Of a stretch of DNA of 22,131 bases, positions 7,670 to 15,887 are shown in pieces (position 1 is the stretch's first letter; each line of letters opens with the position of its first letter). The notes below the pieces were generated by a model, which was not told where the DNA came from, did not search any database, and was given only the letters and a program-made list of their open reading frames with translations. This DNA is from Gammaproteobacteria bacterium (GTDB lineage Bacteria; Pseudomonadota; Gammaproteobacteria; Steroidobacterales; Steroidobacteraceae). The DNA is taken from NCBI GenBank assembly GCA_003162555.1, contig PMNQ01000204.1, forward strand, positions 405-22,535, written 5' to 3'. The position numbers and the translations under genes were made by a program.

Positions 7670-9040
7670 TCAGTTCGCGGGCTGCAGATTGCTGCGGTCC
7701 ACGCGCAGGATCGTGCGCAGCAGCACGTCGGCGCCGTTGGCGCAATCGGACCAGCGCGACAGTTCCTTCGGCGAGTGGCTGATGCCACCGATGCTCGGAA
7801 TGAAGATCATGCCCATCGGACCGAGCTTCGCGAGATTCTGCGCGTCATGACCCGCGCCGCTTGGCAGGTGCAGCGTCGTCAATCCAAGAGTCGCCGCTGC
7901 GGCTTCGATCTGCTTCTGAATGCGCACGTCGGCGAGTGCCGGGTCATCATGGATTGCGCGGACCATCGAGATTTCAGTGCCAGTCTCGCGGGCGATCTGC
8001 TGCAACCGTGCCGCCGTCTCTGCGCCCAGCCGGGCGATGGTTTCCGCTGACAGATCGCGAAATTCGACGCTGAGCAGCACTCGCCCCGGGATAACATTGG
8101 GCGCATTGGGGAACACCTGGAAGCGCCCGACGGTGCCCACCTGCCGGCCGGGTGCACGCGTGGCGATCTCGCGCACCGCCTCGACAACCCTGGCAGCCGT
8201 CAGCAGCGCATCGCGACGCTCGCCCATCGGCGTGGTGCCGGCGTGGTTTGCGAAGCCTTTCACCTCGACGTCGTACTCGTCGATGCTGACGATGCCGTCG
8301 ACGACGCCAACCGCAATGCCCGCCTTTTCGAGCACGCCACCCTGCTCGATGTGCAGCTCGAGGTAACAATGCAGCGAGTGCGGTGCGCGGCGCGCAAGCG
8401 CCAGGTGATCCGGATCACCACCGATCTTCAGCAGCCCGTCGCGCATGCGCACGCCACTGTAGAGGCGCTCGAGCGCCTCGGCAGGTATCGTCTCCACCGC
8501 CGCGCTGCTGCCGATCGGGCCGCCCTCTTCATTCGACCACAGCGTGACTTCCAGCGGGTGACGGGTGACGACATGGTGTTCCTGCAGCGCACGCACGACC
8601 TCGATGGCTGCCATCGACCCGACCTGGCCGTCGAAATTGCCGCCGCCCGGCACCGAATCGACATGCGAACCGATGACGATCGGTTTGAGCGCGGGATCGC
8701 TCCCGGCGCGCGTGCCGGTGATGTTCCCGGCCGCATCGATGTGCGGATCCAGGCCCGCATCGCGCATCAGGCCCATGGCGTAGGCACGGCCCGCCACGTC
8801 GGCATCGGAATACGCGACGCGGCTGACGCCATCGGCAAAACTGCCGCCGGCGGGGCGGCCAAAGGTGCTGAGCTGTTCCAGGGTGGCCTGGAGCCGCGCC
8901 GCATCGATGCGTGGTTCAGCCGTGGCGGCAGCATGTGCACTCGCAAATACGGTTCCACTCGGGGCGCTGGCCACTGCGATGCCGGCCAACAGGGCGAAAC
9001 AGCGGCGCCGATCGACGTGTCGAATAAATCCCGTGCTCAT
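7670..9040 (-). CDS. Tat-type secreted M20 amidohydrolase (N-carbamoyl-amino-acid hydrolase/allantoate amidohydrolase-like)
   Basis: The protein has 456 residues. The family's metal-binding residues are visible: H126 (GSHVDS), D137 (GGNFDGQVG), E171/E172 (SNEEGG), H230 (ELHIEQG) and H422 (GISHSP), together with the dimer-domain segment NHAGTTPMGERRDA (265-278). The family uses two metal ions to hydrolyse N-carbamoyl amino acids, allantoate or related ureido or amide compounds. Its ~40 extra N-terminal residues begin with DRRRCFALLAG and a hydrophobic run ending near SAHA, which looks like a twin-arginine signal, although the motif is not perfect (Cys between the arginines and Phe). This implies folding with metal in the cytoplasm and export. 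It is last in a minus-strand operon, its ATG overlapping the glycosyltransferase stop by 4 bases. No purine or pyrimidine catabolic genes are near, so the substrate is open. Confidence 0.85.
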   Translation of the reverse strand: MSTGFIRHVDRRRCFALLAGIAVASAPSGTVFASAHAAATAEPRIDAARLQATLEQLSTFGRPAGGSFADGVSRVAYSDADVAGRAYAMGLMRDAGLDPHIDAAGNITGTRAGSDPALKPIVIGSHVDSVPGGGNFDGQVGSMAAIEVVRALQEHHVVTRHPLEVTLWSNEEGGPIGSSAAVETIPAEALERLYSGVRMRDGLLKIGGDPDHLALARRAPHSLHCYLELHIEQGGVLEKAGIAVGVVDGIVSIDEYDVEVKGFANHAGTTPMGERRDALLTAARVVEAVREIATRAPGRQVGTVGRFQVFPNAPNVIPGRVLLSVEFRDLSAETIARLGAETAARLQQIARETGTEISMVRAIHDDPALADVRIQKQIEAAAATLGLTTLHLPSGAGHDAQNLAKLGPMGMIFIPSIGGISHSPKELSRWSDCANGADVLLRTILRVDRSNLQPAN

Positions 9041-10833
9041 TGATTGGTTCCAGAATTGCGTCGCCAGAGAAAATAGCCACGGCCGCCGGGACGTTCGACC
9101 CGCGCGCGCACTGAAAATCCAGCGGCGCTGAGCAGCGGCTCGTTGCCGACGGCGTTGGCGGCGACCGCGTCGCTGGCGACTGGATTGTCGCGGTCACCGC
9201 GCAGATAGGCGAGCCATTGCTCACGCGACCAGCTTCCAGGCGCGAGGCTGACAACCAGCGCATGTTCGGGCGGCGAGGTCGCGCCGTTATCAGCGTTGGC
9301 GCCAGCGGCGGCGATACTGCGCCAGCTTCCGGCCGGAAGATAAAGCTGCGCCCAGGCGAGCGTGGTCTCGTCCGGATTCCACAGCAGCAGCGGATCCGTG
9401 CCGGCGTTCCACGCCACGCGGTTAGCGAGCGATTCGAGATCCTGCGCGCGATTCACCGCGCTCCCCAGGCTCAGCAAGCCCAGCGACAGCAGCAGGCACC
9501 AGGCGAGCGCGAACTGCTGCAACCGCGCCGCGATGGGCTTGCGTGGGGTGCGCGGTGCTCCCGGAGCAATACAGATTCCCGCGCACCATGCGGCGACACC
9601 TGCCGCCGTGCATGAACTCAGCAGATACAGCGGCCAGGGCGCGCGCAACACCGACCATTGGAGCGCTGCGTTGACGCCCAGCACGACGATCGACACCAGC
9701 AGCAACAGCACAGCGGTGCCCGTCAGCACGCGGCGCGTGGCCGCAGTGTCCGCGGCCAGCCGCTCGATGGCGAGCGACATCAACAAGGCGAAACCGATCA
9801 TGCAGGGCGCGGCGTAGATGCTGCGCGCGGTCGTGGCGAGCGACAGCAACAGCAATCCCGGAAACGCGGCGCACACGCCAAAACGCCAGGCCGCGCGCCG
9901 CGCGCTTGCGCGGCGTGTGCCGCGCCAGGCCGCTTCGAGCGCGTACGCGGCCAGCAGTGTCCAGGGCAGCAGGTACAACGGCAGCTCCAGGAAATAGCGG
10001 CCCGGCGAGTTGTGGTGGCCACTGGCATAATCGAATTTCGCTTCCATCGCGATCGGCAGCGCGCGCCCGGTGAGATTGTTCCAGAACAGGATGCGCAGCA
10101 GGCGCGCGCCGTCGGGTTGCGCCGCGACCGCGCTCACCCACAGCGCGATGCAGGCCACCGGCAGCAGCGCGCAAGTCCAGAATTCCGCGCGCCACAGCTC
10201 GCGCCAACGCCGTTCCCAGGCGATGAAGCACAGGAATGCCAGCACCGGCACCAGCCAGGCAGCGAAATTCTTCGCGAAAAACGCCAGCGTGAGCCCGGCG
10301 TGCATGACGAGGTAACCACGCCAGCGCGCGCGGCGCGCAGGCGCGTCTTCGCCGCTGGCGCTCAATGCGTGGTACATGCCGGCCAGCGCCACGCAGACGC
10401 CCGCGAGCAGCAGCGCGTCGGTGTCGAGCCAGATCTGCACCTGGTACACCAGTCCGCTGGTGGCGAACAGCACGGCCCCGCACCAGGACGCGGCGCCCGC
10501 CTCCGCGCTGTCGCCGAGCAGACCACGCAGCAGCGCCAGCATGGCGAAAAAGGCGAGCAGCGCATAGACGAGTTGCGGCGCGCGCGCTGCTGCGGGATGT
10601 GCGCCCAGCGCCCGCATCGCCGCACCCGCGAGCCAATAGCTCAGCGGCGGCTTTTCCGCGAAGCTTGCGCCGTCAAGCGTGGGGAGCGGCAGCGCCTGAT
10701 GGCTGACCGATGCAGCCAGCGCCGCTTCGCGCGGCTCGTCTGGTGTCCAGTAGCCGCGCCCGAACATGCCCACGCACCACAGCAGCGCCAACGCCGCCAG
10801 TGGGACGAGCGCTTGCCGGTTGCGCAGGTTCAT
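9037..10833 (-). CDS. ArnT-like membrane glycosyltransferase (GT39/GT83, PMT fold)
   Basis: The protein has 598 residues and many hydrophobic segments. The first periplasmic loop carries the signature acidic pair in YWTPDEPREA (D32-E33), and AEKPPLSYWLAG follows, both typical of ArnT and other polyprenyl-phosphate-sugar transferases. These enzymes take a sugar from an undecaprenyl-phosphate donor and add it, on the periplasmic side, to lipid A, a glycolipid or a protein. No arnBCD genes lie nearby, so aminoarabinose specificity is not supported. The C-terminal ~120 residues look soluble. It overlaps the stop of the upstream transporter (10830-10833) and the start of the downstream amidohydrolase (9037-9040) by 4 bases each, so translation is probably coupled. 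Confidence 0.85.
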   Translation of the reverse strand: MNLRNRQALVPLAALALLWCVGMFGRGYWTPDEPREAALAASVSHQALPLPTLDGASFAEKPPLSYWLAGAAMRALGAHPAAARAPQLVYALLAFFAMLALLRGLLGDSAEAGAASWCGAVLFATSGLVYQVQIWLDTDALLLAGVCVALAGMYHALSASGEDAPARRARWRGYLVMHAGLTLAFFAKNFAAWLVPVLAFLCFIAWERRWRELWRAEFWTCALLPVACIALWVSAVAAQPDGARLLRILFWNNLTGRALPIAMEAKFDYASGHHNSPGRYFLELPLYLLPWTLLAAYALEAAWRGTRRASARRAAWRFGVCAAFPGLLLLSLATTARSIYAAPCMIGFALLMSLAIERLAADTAATRRVLTGTAVLLLLVSIVVLGVNAALQWSVLRAPWPLYLLSSCTAAGVAAWCAGICIAPGAPRTPRKPIAARLQQFALAWCLLLSLGLLSLGSAVNRAQDLESLANRVAWNAGTDPLLLWNPDETTLAWAQLYLPAGSWRSIAAAGANADNGATSPPEHALVVSLAPGSWSREQWLAYLRGDRDNPVASDAVAANAVGNEPLLSAAGFSVRARVERPGGRGYFLWRRNSGTNQ

Positions 10834-11753
10834 GACCGCGCAAGCTTAGCCGTTGCCGACGCCGGAATCACCGCTTCGGCCGCGGCGACCATGCGCACGC
10901 CGCCAATCACGAGTGCCGCGCCGAGCAGTTGCAGCGCTCCGAGCGCTTCGCCGAGCAGCAGCCATGCCATCAGCATGGTGATGGGCGGACCGAGCGATCC
11001 GATCATCGCAGTCGGCCCTGCGCCGAGCCGGCGGATCGCCTCCGACACCAGCCAGATCGGCAGCACGGTGGAAAACACCGCCATCGCCGCACTTAAGCCG
11101 TGCACCTGCCAGGGTTGTGCCAGCGCCAGTCCGGGCGGCCGCAGCAGCACGAACTGCAGCAACGCTGCCGCGCAGGCGACCATCGTGGCCCAGGCCGCGA
11201 CGCGCGTGGAGCCCAGCCGCGTGAGAATCCGCGCGGCGCCCAGCAGGTAGGCCGCGTAGCAGATGGCACTTGCGAACACGAGCGTGCCGCCGATGAGCAC
11301 GTTGCCGCTGCCGGCGCGCACGTCGTGCGTGACCACCAGCGCTACGCCCGCATAGCACAGCGCCAGCGCGATCAGTGTCGGCCGCGCTGGCGCGCGCCGC
11401 ACGCGCCAGGCGCCATAGAGCACCACAATGGTCGGATACACGAACAGGATCAACCGTTCGAGCGCGGCCGAGATATGGCGCAGTCCCAGGAAATCCAGGT
11501 AACTCGAGCCGTAGTAACCGAGCACTCCGAGCACCAGCAGCGCGCGCCAGTCCGACGGCGTGATCGGTTCAGCGGCGTTGCGCGCCGTGTACGCCATCAG
11601 CAGGAACAGCGGCAGCGAATACAGCATCCGCAGCGCCAGCAGCGTTTCGGGATCGACGCCGTAGCGATACGCGGCCTTGACCAGCACCGCCTTGAACGAG
11701 AAGCCAACGGCGCCGAGCAGGGCGCAGGCCAGTCCGATCGATTGCGGCCTCAC
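10830..11753 (-). CDS. EamA/DMT-family membrane transporter
   Basis: The protein has 307 residues with about ten hydrophobic segments and the duplicated EamA layout: GAVGFSFKAVLVKAAYRYGVDP at the front and TAMIGSLGPPITMLMAWLLLGEALGALQLLGAALVIGGV near the end. Family members export metabolites or amino acids, or take up small molecules; the substrate cannot be told. The start is GTG (complement at 11751-11753), one base after the stop of the DUF2909 gene, and its own stop overlaps the glycosyltransferase start. It is therefore the second gene of a four-gene minus-strand run. Next to an ArnT-like enzyme it could in principle move a lipid-linked sugar, since EmrE-like ArnE/F proteins do so, but it is of the ordinary EamA size and I would not claim that. 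Confidence 0.85.
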   Translation of the reverse strand: MRPQSIGLACALLGAVGFSFKAVLVKAAYRYGVDPETLLALRMLYSLPLFLLMAYTARNAAEPITPSDWRALLVLGVLGYYGSSYLDFLGLRHISAALERLILFVYPTIVVLYGAWRVRRAPARPTLIALALCYAGVALVVTHDVRAGSGNVLIGGTLVFASAICYAAYLLGAARILTRLGSTRVAAWATMVACAAALLQFVLLRPPGLALAQPWQVHGLSAAMAVFSTVLPIWLVSEAIRRLGAGPTAMIGSLGPPITMLMAWLLLGEALGALQLLGAALVIGGVRMVAAAEAVIPASATAKLARS

Positions 11754-11754
11754 T

Positions 11755-11967
11755 TCAGGGTTGGAGACCGTGCGGGCGGATCAGGCCGAACCGCCAGGCC
11801 AGCATCAGCAGCAGGAACAGCATTACCGACAGCACCACGCGCACCGTCAGCGAGTTCACGAGTTTTTTCGAGTCGCCGCGATCGGTCGCCAGGTGATAGA
11901 GCGCCACGCCCAGGCTCACGACGATGGCCACCAGCACGACGATCACGGCCAGCCTTATCCATTCCAT
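11755..11967 (-). CDS. DUF2909 small twin-transmembrane protein
   Basis: The protein has 70 residues with two hydrophobic helices (about 4-22 and 43-61) joined by the short polar loop HLATDRGDSKKLVNSLTVRV, which is the DUF2909 pattern. The start is the ATG with complement at 11965-11967. Longer reading frames over this stretch give charged, low-complexity text and are rejected. In many gammaproteobacteria this family sits between the gene for cytochrome oxidase subunit III and SURF1, so a role linked to oxidase assembly is suspected but unproven. Here it is on the opposite strand from SURF1 and heads an unrelated transporter/glycosyltransferase run. I see no ribosome binding site just upstream; TATACT at 11974-11979 (minus strand) is close enough to suggest a leaderless message. 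Confidence 0.8.
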   Translation of the reverse strand: MEWIRLAVIVVLVAIVVSLGVALYHLATDRGDSKKLVNSLTVRVVLSVMLFLLLMLAWRFGLIRPHGLQP

Positions 11968-12060
11968 GCTGCAAGTATAGGCCGGCGCCTGTACTCCGCG
12001 CCCACCCGGCGGCACAATGCCCGCCGCTTTTCGACGCCGGAGTACGCGCGTTTGCTGCGA
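11968..12060. promoter_or_regulatory. Divergent intergenic region between DUF2909 and SURF1
   Basis: These 93 bases separate two opposite gene sets. On the minus strand TATACT (complement of 11974-11979) is a good -10 hexamer, but no -35 is evident at the right spacing. On the plus strand CACAAT at 12013-12018 is a weak -10 candidate, and GGAG at 12039-12042 is a plausible ribosome binding site 9 bases before TTG 12052. Confidence 0.35.
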
Positions 12061-12828
12061 ATGGAATTGGGCAACCGGAGGCTTCGGGCCAGCGTCTGGA
12101 TGACGTCGCTGGCGATGGCAGGCGTGCTGCTGTTCGGGCAGCTCGGCCGCTGGCAGTGGCACCGCGCGGCGGAGAAGCGCGCGCTCGCGGCGGCTTTCGC
12201 CGCCAGCACGGCGGCCGCCGCCACCGAGCTTGGGACCCGCCCGATAGCGGCGCTTCCGCGCTACACGCTGCTGCGCGTGCGCGGCCGCTACGACGGCGCG
12301 CACCAGTTCCTGCTCGACAATATCATCCGCGACGGCGCGGTGGGCTATGAAGTACTGACGCCCCTCCAGCTCGAGGACGGCCGCATCCTGATGGTGAACC
12401 GCGGCTGGCTCCCGCTGCCGGGCGGCCGCCGCGAACCGCTACCGGATGTGGCGCTGCCGAGCGCGCAGGTTGAGGGTTCAGCGCCGATATCGGCGTCGGT
12501 GCCCGCCGAAATCAGCGGCCGGATCGATGAGCTGCCAGTCACCGGCATCAGCATGGGCCGCGCGCCGCCGGATATGGGGCCGTCCTGGCCGAAGCGCACC
12601 AGCTTTCCGACGGCTGCACAGCTCGGCGCGGCGCTTGGCCAGCGCATTGAACCCCGCGAGCTGTTGCTCGCCGCGGCCGAACCGATGGGCTATCGGCGCG
12701 ACTGGGAGCCTCGCGGCAACGGCTTCGGACCGTCGCGCCACGTGGCCTACGCGCTGCAGTGGTGGAGCTTCGGAGCCCTGACCCTGTTCCTTTATTTCTT
12801 CATGAACATCGAGCGGCGCAAACCATGA
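12061..12828 (+). CDS. SURF1 cytochrome oxidase assembly protein
   Basis: The protein has 255 residues, normal for bacterial SURF1. It has a transmembrane helix at each end (about 11-27 and 228-248) and a periplasmic domain between. Family landmarks are GRWQWHRAAEKRAL just after the first helix, RVRGRYDGAHQFLLDN, and VNRGWLPLPG. SURF1 helps insert heme a into subunit I of aa3-type oxidases. ATG 12061 is the first Met in the conserved region, but the only purine-rich site, GGAG at 12039-12042, is better placed for the in-frame TTG at 12052, which would add three residues. The gene begins a plus-strand assembly operon and overlaps the next gene by 4 bases. The oxidase subunit genes that usually precede it are absent. 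Confidence 0.9.
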   Translation: MELGNRRLRASVWMTSLAMAGVLLFGQLGRWQWHRAAEKRALAAAFAASTAAAATELGTRPIAALPRYTLLRVRGRYDGAHQFLLDNIIRDGAVGYEVLTPLQLEDGRILMVNRGWLPLPGGRREPLPDVALPSAQVEGSAPISASVPAEISGRIDELPVTGISMGRAPPDMGPSWPKRTSFPTAAQLGAALGQRIEPRELLLAAAEPMGYRRDWEPRGNGFGPSRHVAYALQWWSFGALTLFLYFFMNIERRKP

Positions 12829-13379
12829 ACGACCGATCGCAGCCAACTGTCCGCAATCGCAAACCCATCCTGATCCTGGTGGTGCTGTTTCTGGCGCCGC
12901 TGGCCGCCGCGTTCTGGCTGTACTACGGATCAACCTGGCGCCCCTCGCTGCATACCAACCACGGCGCACTGATCGCGCCGGTCTCGTTGCCCGGAATGGC
13001 GTCGGGCAAATGGACGCTGCTTGTGGTCGGCCAGGGCGAGTCCGGTTGCGATACCGGATGCCGCGAGACACTGGTCTACGCGCGCCAGACCTGGCTGTCG
13101 CTTGGCCAGCTCACCCCGCGGGTGCAGCGGGTGCTGTTGGCTGGCCCAGGGTGCTGCGACACGGGCTACCTGCAACGCGAACACGTCGGCCTGATCGCCC
13201 TGAACTCCGCCGGCCCGCAGGCCGCGCCGCTCCTGCAGCGCGTGCCCGACCCCAAGGAAGGGACTATCTTTGTCGTCGATCCCTTGGGCAATCTGATGAT
13301 GCGTTACGATGTGCGACAGGACCCCAAGGGCCTGCGCGAAGACCTCAAAAAACTGCTCGAGCTCTCCCACATCGGCTGA
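12825..13379 (+). CDS. Membrane-anchored Sco-like protein with CxxxC motif
   Basis: The protein has 184 residues with one N-terminal membrane helix (about 13-35) and a periplasmic thioredoxin-like domain. It has Cys75 and Cys79 in ESGCDTGCRET, matching the CxxxC copper site of Sco/SenC proteins, and a thioredoxin-fold ending GTIFVVDPLGNLMMRYD then a helix (DPKGLREDLKKLLEL). A gene of this size commonly lies between SURF1 and heme A synthase in proteobacteria and is often annotated only as a transmembrane or cytochrome oxidase-associated protein. By position and motif it probably takes part in copper delivery or thiol reduction during CuA or CuB assembly. A second pair, C110-C111 in GPGCCDTGY, partly echoes the first. 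The conserved copper-binding His of true Sco proteins is not evident at its usual place. The ATG overlaps the SURF1 stop. Confidence 0.75.
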   Translation: MNDRSQPTVRNRKPILILVVLFLAPLAAAFWLYYGSTWRPSLHTNHGALIAPVSLPGMASGKWTLLVVGQGESGCDTGCRETLVYARQTWLSLGQLTPRVQRVLLAGPGCCDTGYLQREHVGLIALNSAGPQAAPLLQRVPDPKEGTIFVVDPLGNLMMRYDVRQDPKGLREDLKKLLELSHIG

Positions 13380-13397
13380 CGCAAAACGACTTCAACG

Positions 13398-14363
13398 ATG
13401 CCCCGCGCCTCGCTCATCCGACCGCTCGCCGTTACGGCATTCGTGCTGTGTCTGATCGTCGTTGTGATGGGCGCATACGTGCGCCTTTCGGCCGCAGGAC
13501 TGGGCTGTCCGGACTGGCCCGGATGCTACGGCCACGTCACTCCCGCCGGCGCGATAGCGGCCGCTGAACCCTCCGGAGGAATGCTGGACGGGGCCACCGT
13601 CGATGCCGGCAAAGCCTGGAAGGAAATGGTCCATAGATACGCTGCAGCAACATTAGGCATTCTAATTCTCATTATTGCTGCACTGGCGATACAAACTCGC
13701 AAACTCAGGGTGGTCTCGCTCCCCTACGCCGCCATGCTGGTCGGGCTCGTCATCGCGCAGGGAATGCTGGGGATGCTGACGGTCACTGAACGGTTGAAGC
13801 CGGTCATCGTCACCGCTCATCTGCTGTTAGGTTTGACGACGTTATCTGCACTTTGGTGGATGGTTTTGACACTTGGCCGGCGGCAGGCCAGCGCCTGGCG
13901 CGGCAGCACCGCGTTCCTCGGTTCCAGCCTGCGGCTCACGCGCCAGCTCGCGCTGCTCGGATTGGTGGCATTGGTGCTGCAGCTGGCGCTCGGCGGCTGG
14001 ACCAGCAGCCACTACGCCGCGACTGCCTGTCCGGATTTTCCGAAGTGCCAGGACCAGTGGTTGCCCGGGATGCAGGGCGCCGTGGGCATCCATTTCGCGC
14101 ACCGGCTGGGCGCACTGTTCGCCGCCGCGATGCTGCTGCTGGCATCAGTCCGCGTACTGCGTTCACGGAGCGATCCGTTCGCACGCCGGGCCGCGCTCGC
14201 GGTGCTGGTAGCGCTGGTGCTGCAGCTGGCCATCGGCATCACCATGGTGCGAAGCGGATTTCCGCTCTGGCTCGCCACCGCCCATAGCGCGGGCGCGGCG
14301 TTGCTGCTGCTGGCAGTGGTGGCGCTGAACCGCTCGCTGCGCCCAGCCTGGAAAGCGTCTTGA
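13398..14363 (+). CDS. ctaA: Heme A synthase (COX15/CtaA)
   Basis: The protein has 321 residues with about eight membrane helices in two repeated halves. Histidines expected to bind the two hemes are seen in MVHRYAA (H79), TAHLLLG (H141), HFAHRLG (H232/H235) and TAHSAGA (H296). Two periplasmic cysteine pairs are present, C37/C43 in GCPDWPGC and C211/C217 in CPDFPKC. The enzyme oxidises the methyl group at C8 of heme O to the formyl group of heme A at the inner membrane, using the product of the next gene. It starts 18 bases after the Sco-like gene, and its stop overlaps the TTG start of ctaB. The presence of this gene implies an aa3-type oxidase elsewhere in the genome. Confidence 0.93.
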   Translation: MPRASLIRPLAVTAFVLCLIVVVMGAYVRLSAAGLGCPDWPGCYGHVTPAGAIAAAEPSGGMLDGATVDAGKAWKEMVHRYAAATLGILILIIAALAIQTRKLRVVSLPYAAMLVGLVIAQGMLGMLTVTERLKPVIVTAHLLLGLTTLSALWWMVLTLGRRQASAWRGSTAFLGSSLRLTRQLALLGLVALVLQLALGGWTSSHYAATACPDFPKCQDQWLPGMQGAVGIHFAHRLGALFAAAMLLLASVRVLRSRSDPFARRAALAVLVALVLQLAIGITMVRSGFPLWLATAHSAGAALLLLAVVALNRSLRPAWKAS

Positions 14364-15289
14364 ACGCGCCGGCGGATGCCGTGCCGGCCGCTGCGCCAGA
14401 ACCCGGCAAGCGGCACGTGGCTGGCTGGCGGGATTACTTCGAACTCACCAAGCCGCGGGTGGTCTCGCTGATCGTGTTGACGGCGGTGGTCGGCGCGCTG
14501 CTGGCCACGCCCGGCCTGCCGCCACTCGATGCGCTACTGTATGGGAATCTGGGGATCGCCCTGGCGGCCGGTTCAGCCGCGGCCTTCAACCATGTGCTCG
14601 ACCGGCGCATCGACGCCCACATGGCGCGTACCCGCGGCCGCCCGCTCCCGACCGGCACGCTGAATCACCGCCAGGCGATTGCCTTCGCCATGGCGCTCGG
14701 TATCGCCTCGATGCTGGTGCTGGTGTTGCTGGTCAACACGCTGACCGCCGTGCTCACCTTCGCCTCGCTGATCGGCTACGCCGTGCTCTACACCGTGTGG
14801 CTCAAGCGCGCCACGCCGCAGAACATCGTCATCGGCGGCGCCGCTGGCGCCGCGCCGCCGGTGCTCGGCTGGGCGGCCGTCACCAATACCGTCGATCCGC
14901 ACGCGCTGCTGCTGTTCCTGATCATCTTCGCGTGGACGCCGCCGCACTTCTGGGCGCTCGCGATCGCGCGACGCAATGACTACGCCAAGGCCGAAATCCC
15001 GATGCTGCCGGTGACGCACGGCGTGGAATTCACGCGGCTCCATGTGCTGCTGTACACGGTGATTCTCGCGCTGGTCACGCTGCTTCCCTATGTCACCGGC
15101 ATGAGCGGCCTGATTTACCTGGCGGCGGCGCTGGTGCTGAACACGCGCTTCCTGGTGCACGCGGTGCGACTCAAGCTCACGCGGCGCGACGACCTGCCGA
15201 TGCGCGTGTTCCGCTTCTCGATCAGTTACCTGATGTGGCTGTTCCTGGCGCTGCTGGTCGACCACTACCTGCCGACGCAGGTGCTCTGA
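14360..15289 (+). CDS. ctaB: Protoheme IX farnesyltransferase (heme O synthase)
   Basis: The protein has 309 residues and is a UbiA-superfamily membrane prenyltransferase. The N-terminal [10 protein letters not shown] and the diphosphate-binding NHVLDRRID motif (N77, D81, D85) followed by [11 protein letters not shown] identify heme O synthase, which adds a farnesyl group to heme B. The later loop carrying [10 protein letters not shown] is also typical. The start is TTG at 14360, sharing bases with the ctaA stop (tTGA), so translation is probably coupled to ctaA; no other in-frame start gives the N-terminal KPR region without loss. Product heme O feeds ctaA. Also called cyoE in organisms with bo3 oxidase, but the pairing with ctaA and SURF1 favours the aa3 role. 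Confidence 0.95.
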   Translation: MNAPADAVPAAAPEPGKRHVAGWRDYFELTKPRVVSLIVLTAVVGALLATPGLPPLDALLYGNLGIALAAGSAAAFNHVLDRRIDAHMARTRGRPLPTGTLNHRQAIAFAMALGIASMLVLVLLVNTLTAVLTFASLIGYAVLYTVWLKRATPQNIVIGGAAGAAPPVLGWAAVTNTVDPHALLLFLIIFAWTPPHFWALAIARRNDYAKAEIPMLPVTHGVEFTRLHVLLYTVILALVTLLPYVTGMSGLIYLAAALVLNTRFLVHAVRLKLTRRDDLPMRVFRFSISYLMWLFLALLVDHYLPTQVL

Positions 15290-15293
15290 TCTG

Positions 15294-15887
15294 ATGACGA
15301 CGCTCATCGGCTTGTCCGGAAGCCTGCGGCGCGGATCCTTCAACACAGCTTTGCTGCGCACGGCCGCGACGCTCATGCCGGCGGACGCAACGCTGCAGAT
15401 CCACACGCTGCACGACATTCCGCTCTATGACGCGGATCTCGAAGCGAGCGCGGGATTGCCCGAGCGCGTTGCCGCGCTGAAGGAAGCGATCGCTGCGGCG
15501 GACGGATTGCTGCTGGCCACTCCCGAGTACAACAACGGCATTCCAGGCGTGTTCAAGAACGGCATCGACTGGCTCTCGCGTCCCGCGAGCGACATCAAAC
15601 GTGTGTTCGCCGACAAGCCGATCGGGCTGATCGGCGCCTCGCCCGGCGGTTTCGGCACGATCCTTTCGCAGGCCGCCTGGCTGCCGGTGCTGCGCACGCT
15701 CGGCGCGCGTCACTGGTCGGGCAGTCGGCTGCTGGTCTCGCGCGCCGGGCAGGTATTCGACGAGAGCGGCGCGATGCGCGATGCGAAACTGCAGGAGCAG
15801 CTGCAGGTTTTTCTGCAGGGTTTTGTGGCCTATGTGCGCGAGGTCAGTTCCGCGCGCGAGTCGCGAGCCACGAACCAGCCAGGATGA
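15294..15887 (+). CDS. NAD(P)H-dependent FMN reductase (chromate/quinone reductase-like)
   Basis: The protein has 197 residues and a flavodoxin-like fold. GLSGSLRRGSFNTAL (6-20) is the FMN phosphate-binding loop, and TPEYNNGIPGVFKNGIDW (76-93) is the FMN-ring loop typical of the family, with PIGLIGASPGGFGT following. Members reduce FMN, quinones, azo dyes or metal ions with NAD(P)H in the cytoplasm; the physiological substrate is unclear. It begins 4 bases after ctaB, in the place where a true SCO gene often stands, so it is likely the last gene of the oxidase-assembly transcript. Its 3' end overlaps the 3' end of the opposite-strand transporter by 44 bases. Confidence 0.88.
   Translation: MTTLIGLSGSLRRGSFNTALLRTAATLMPADATLQIHTLHDIPLYDADLEASAGLPERVAALKEAIAAADGLLLATPEYNNGIPGVFKNGIDWLSRPASDIKRVFADKPIGLIGASPGGFGTILSQAAWLPVLRTLGARHWSGSRLLVSRAGQVFDESGAMRDAKLQEQLQVFLQGFVAYVREVSSARESRATNQPG

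Noticed and set aside
9658..11250. 530-residue open frame on the plus strand opposite the glycosyltransferase and transporter
   Set aside because: Gln/Arg/Ala-rich, no domain pattern, and it crosses two well-supported minus-strand genes.
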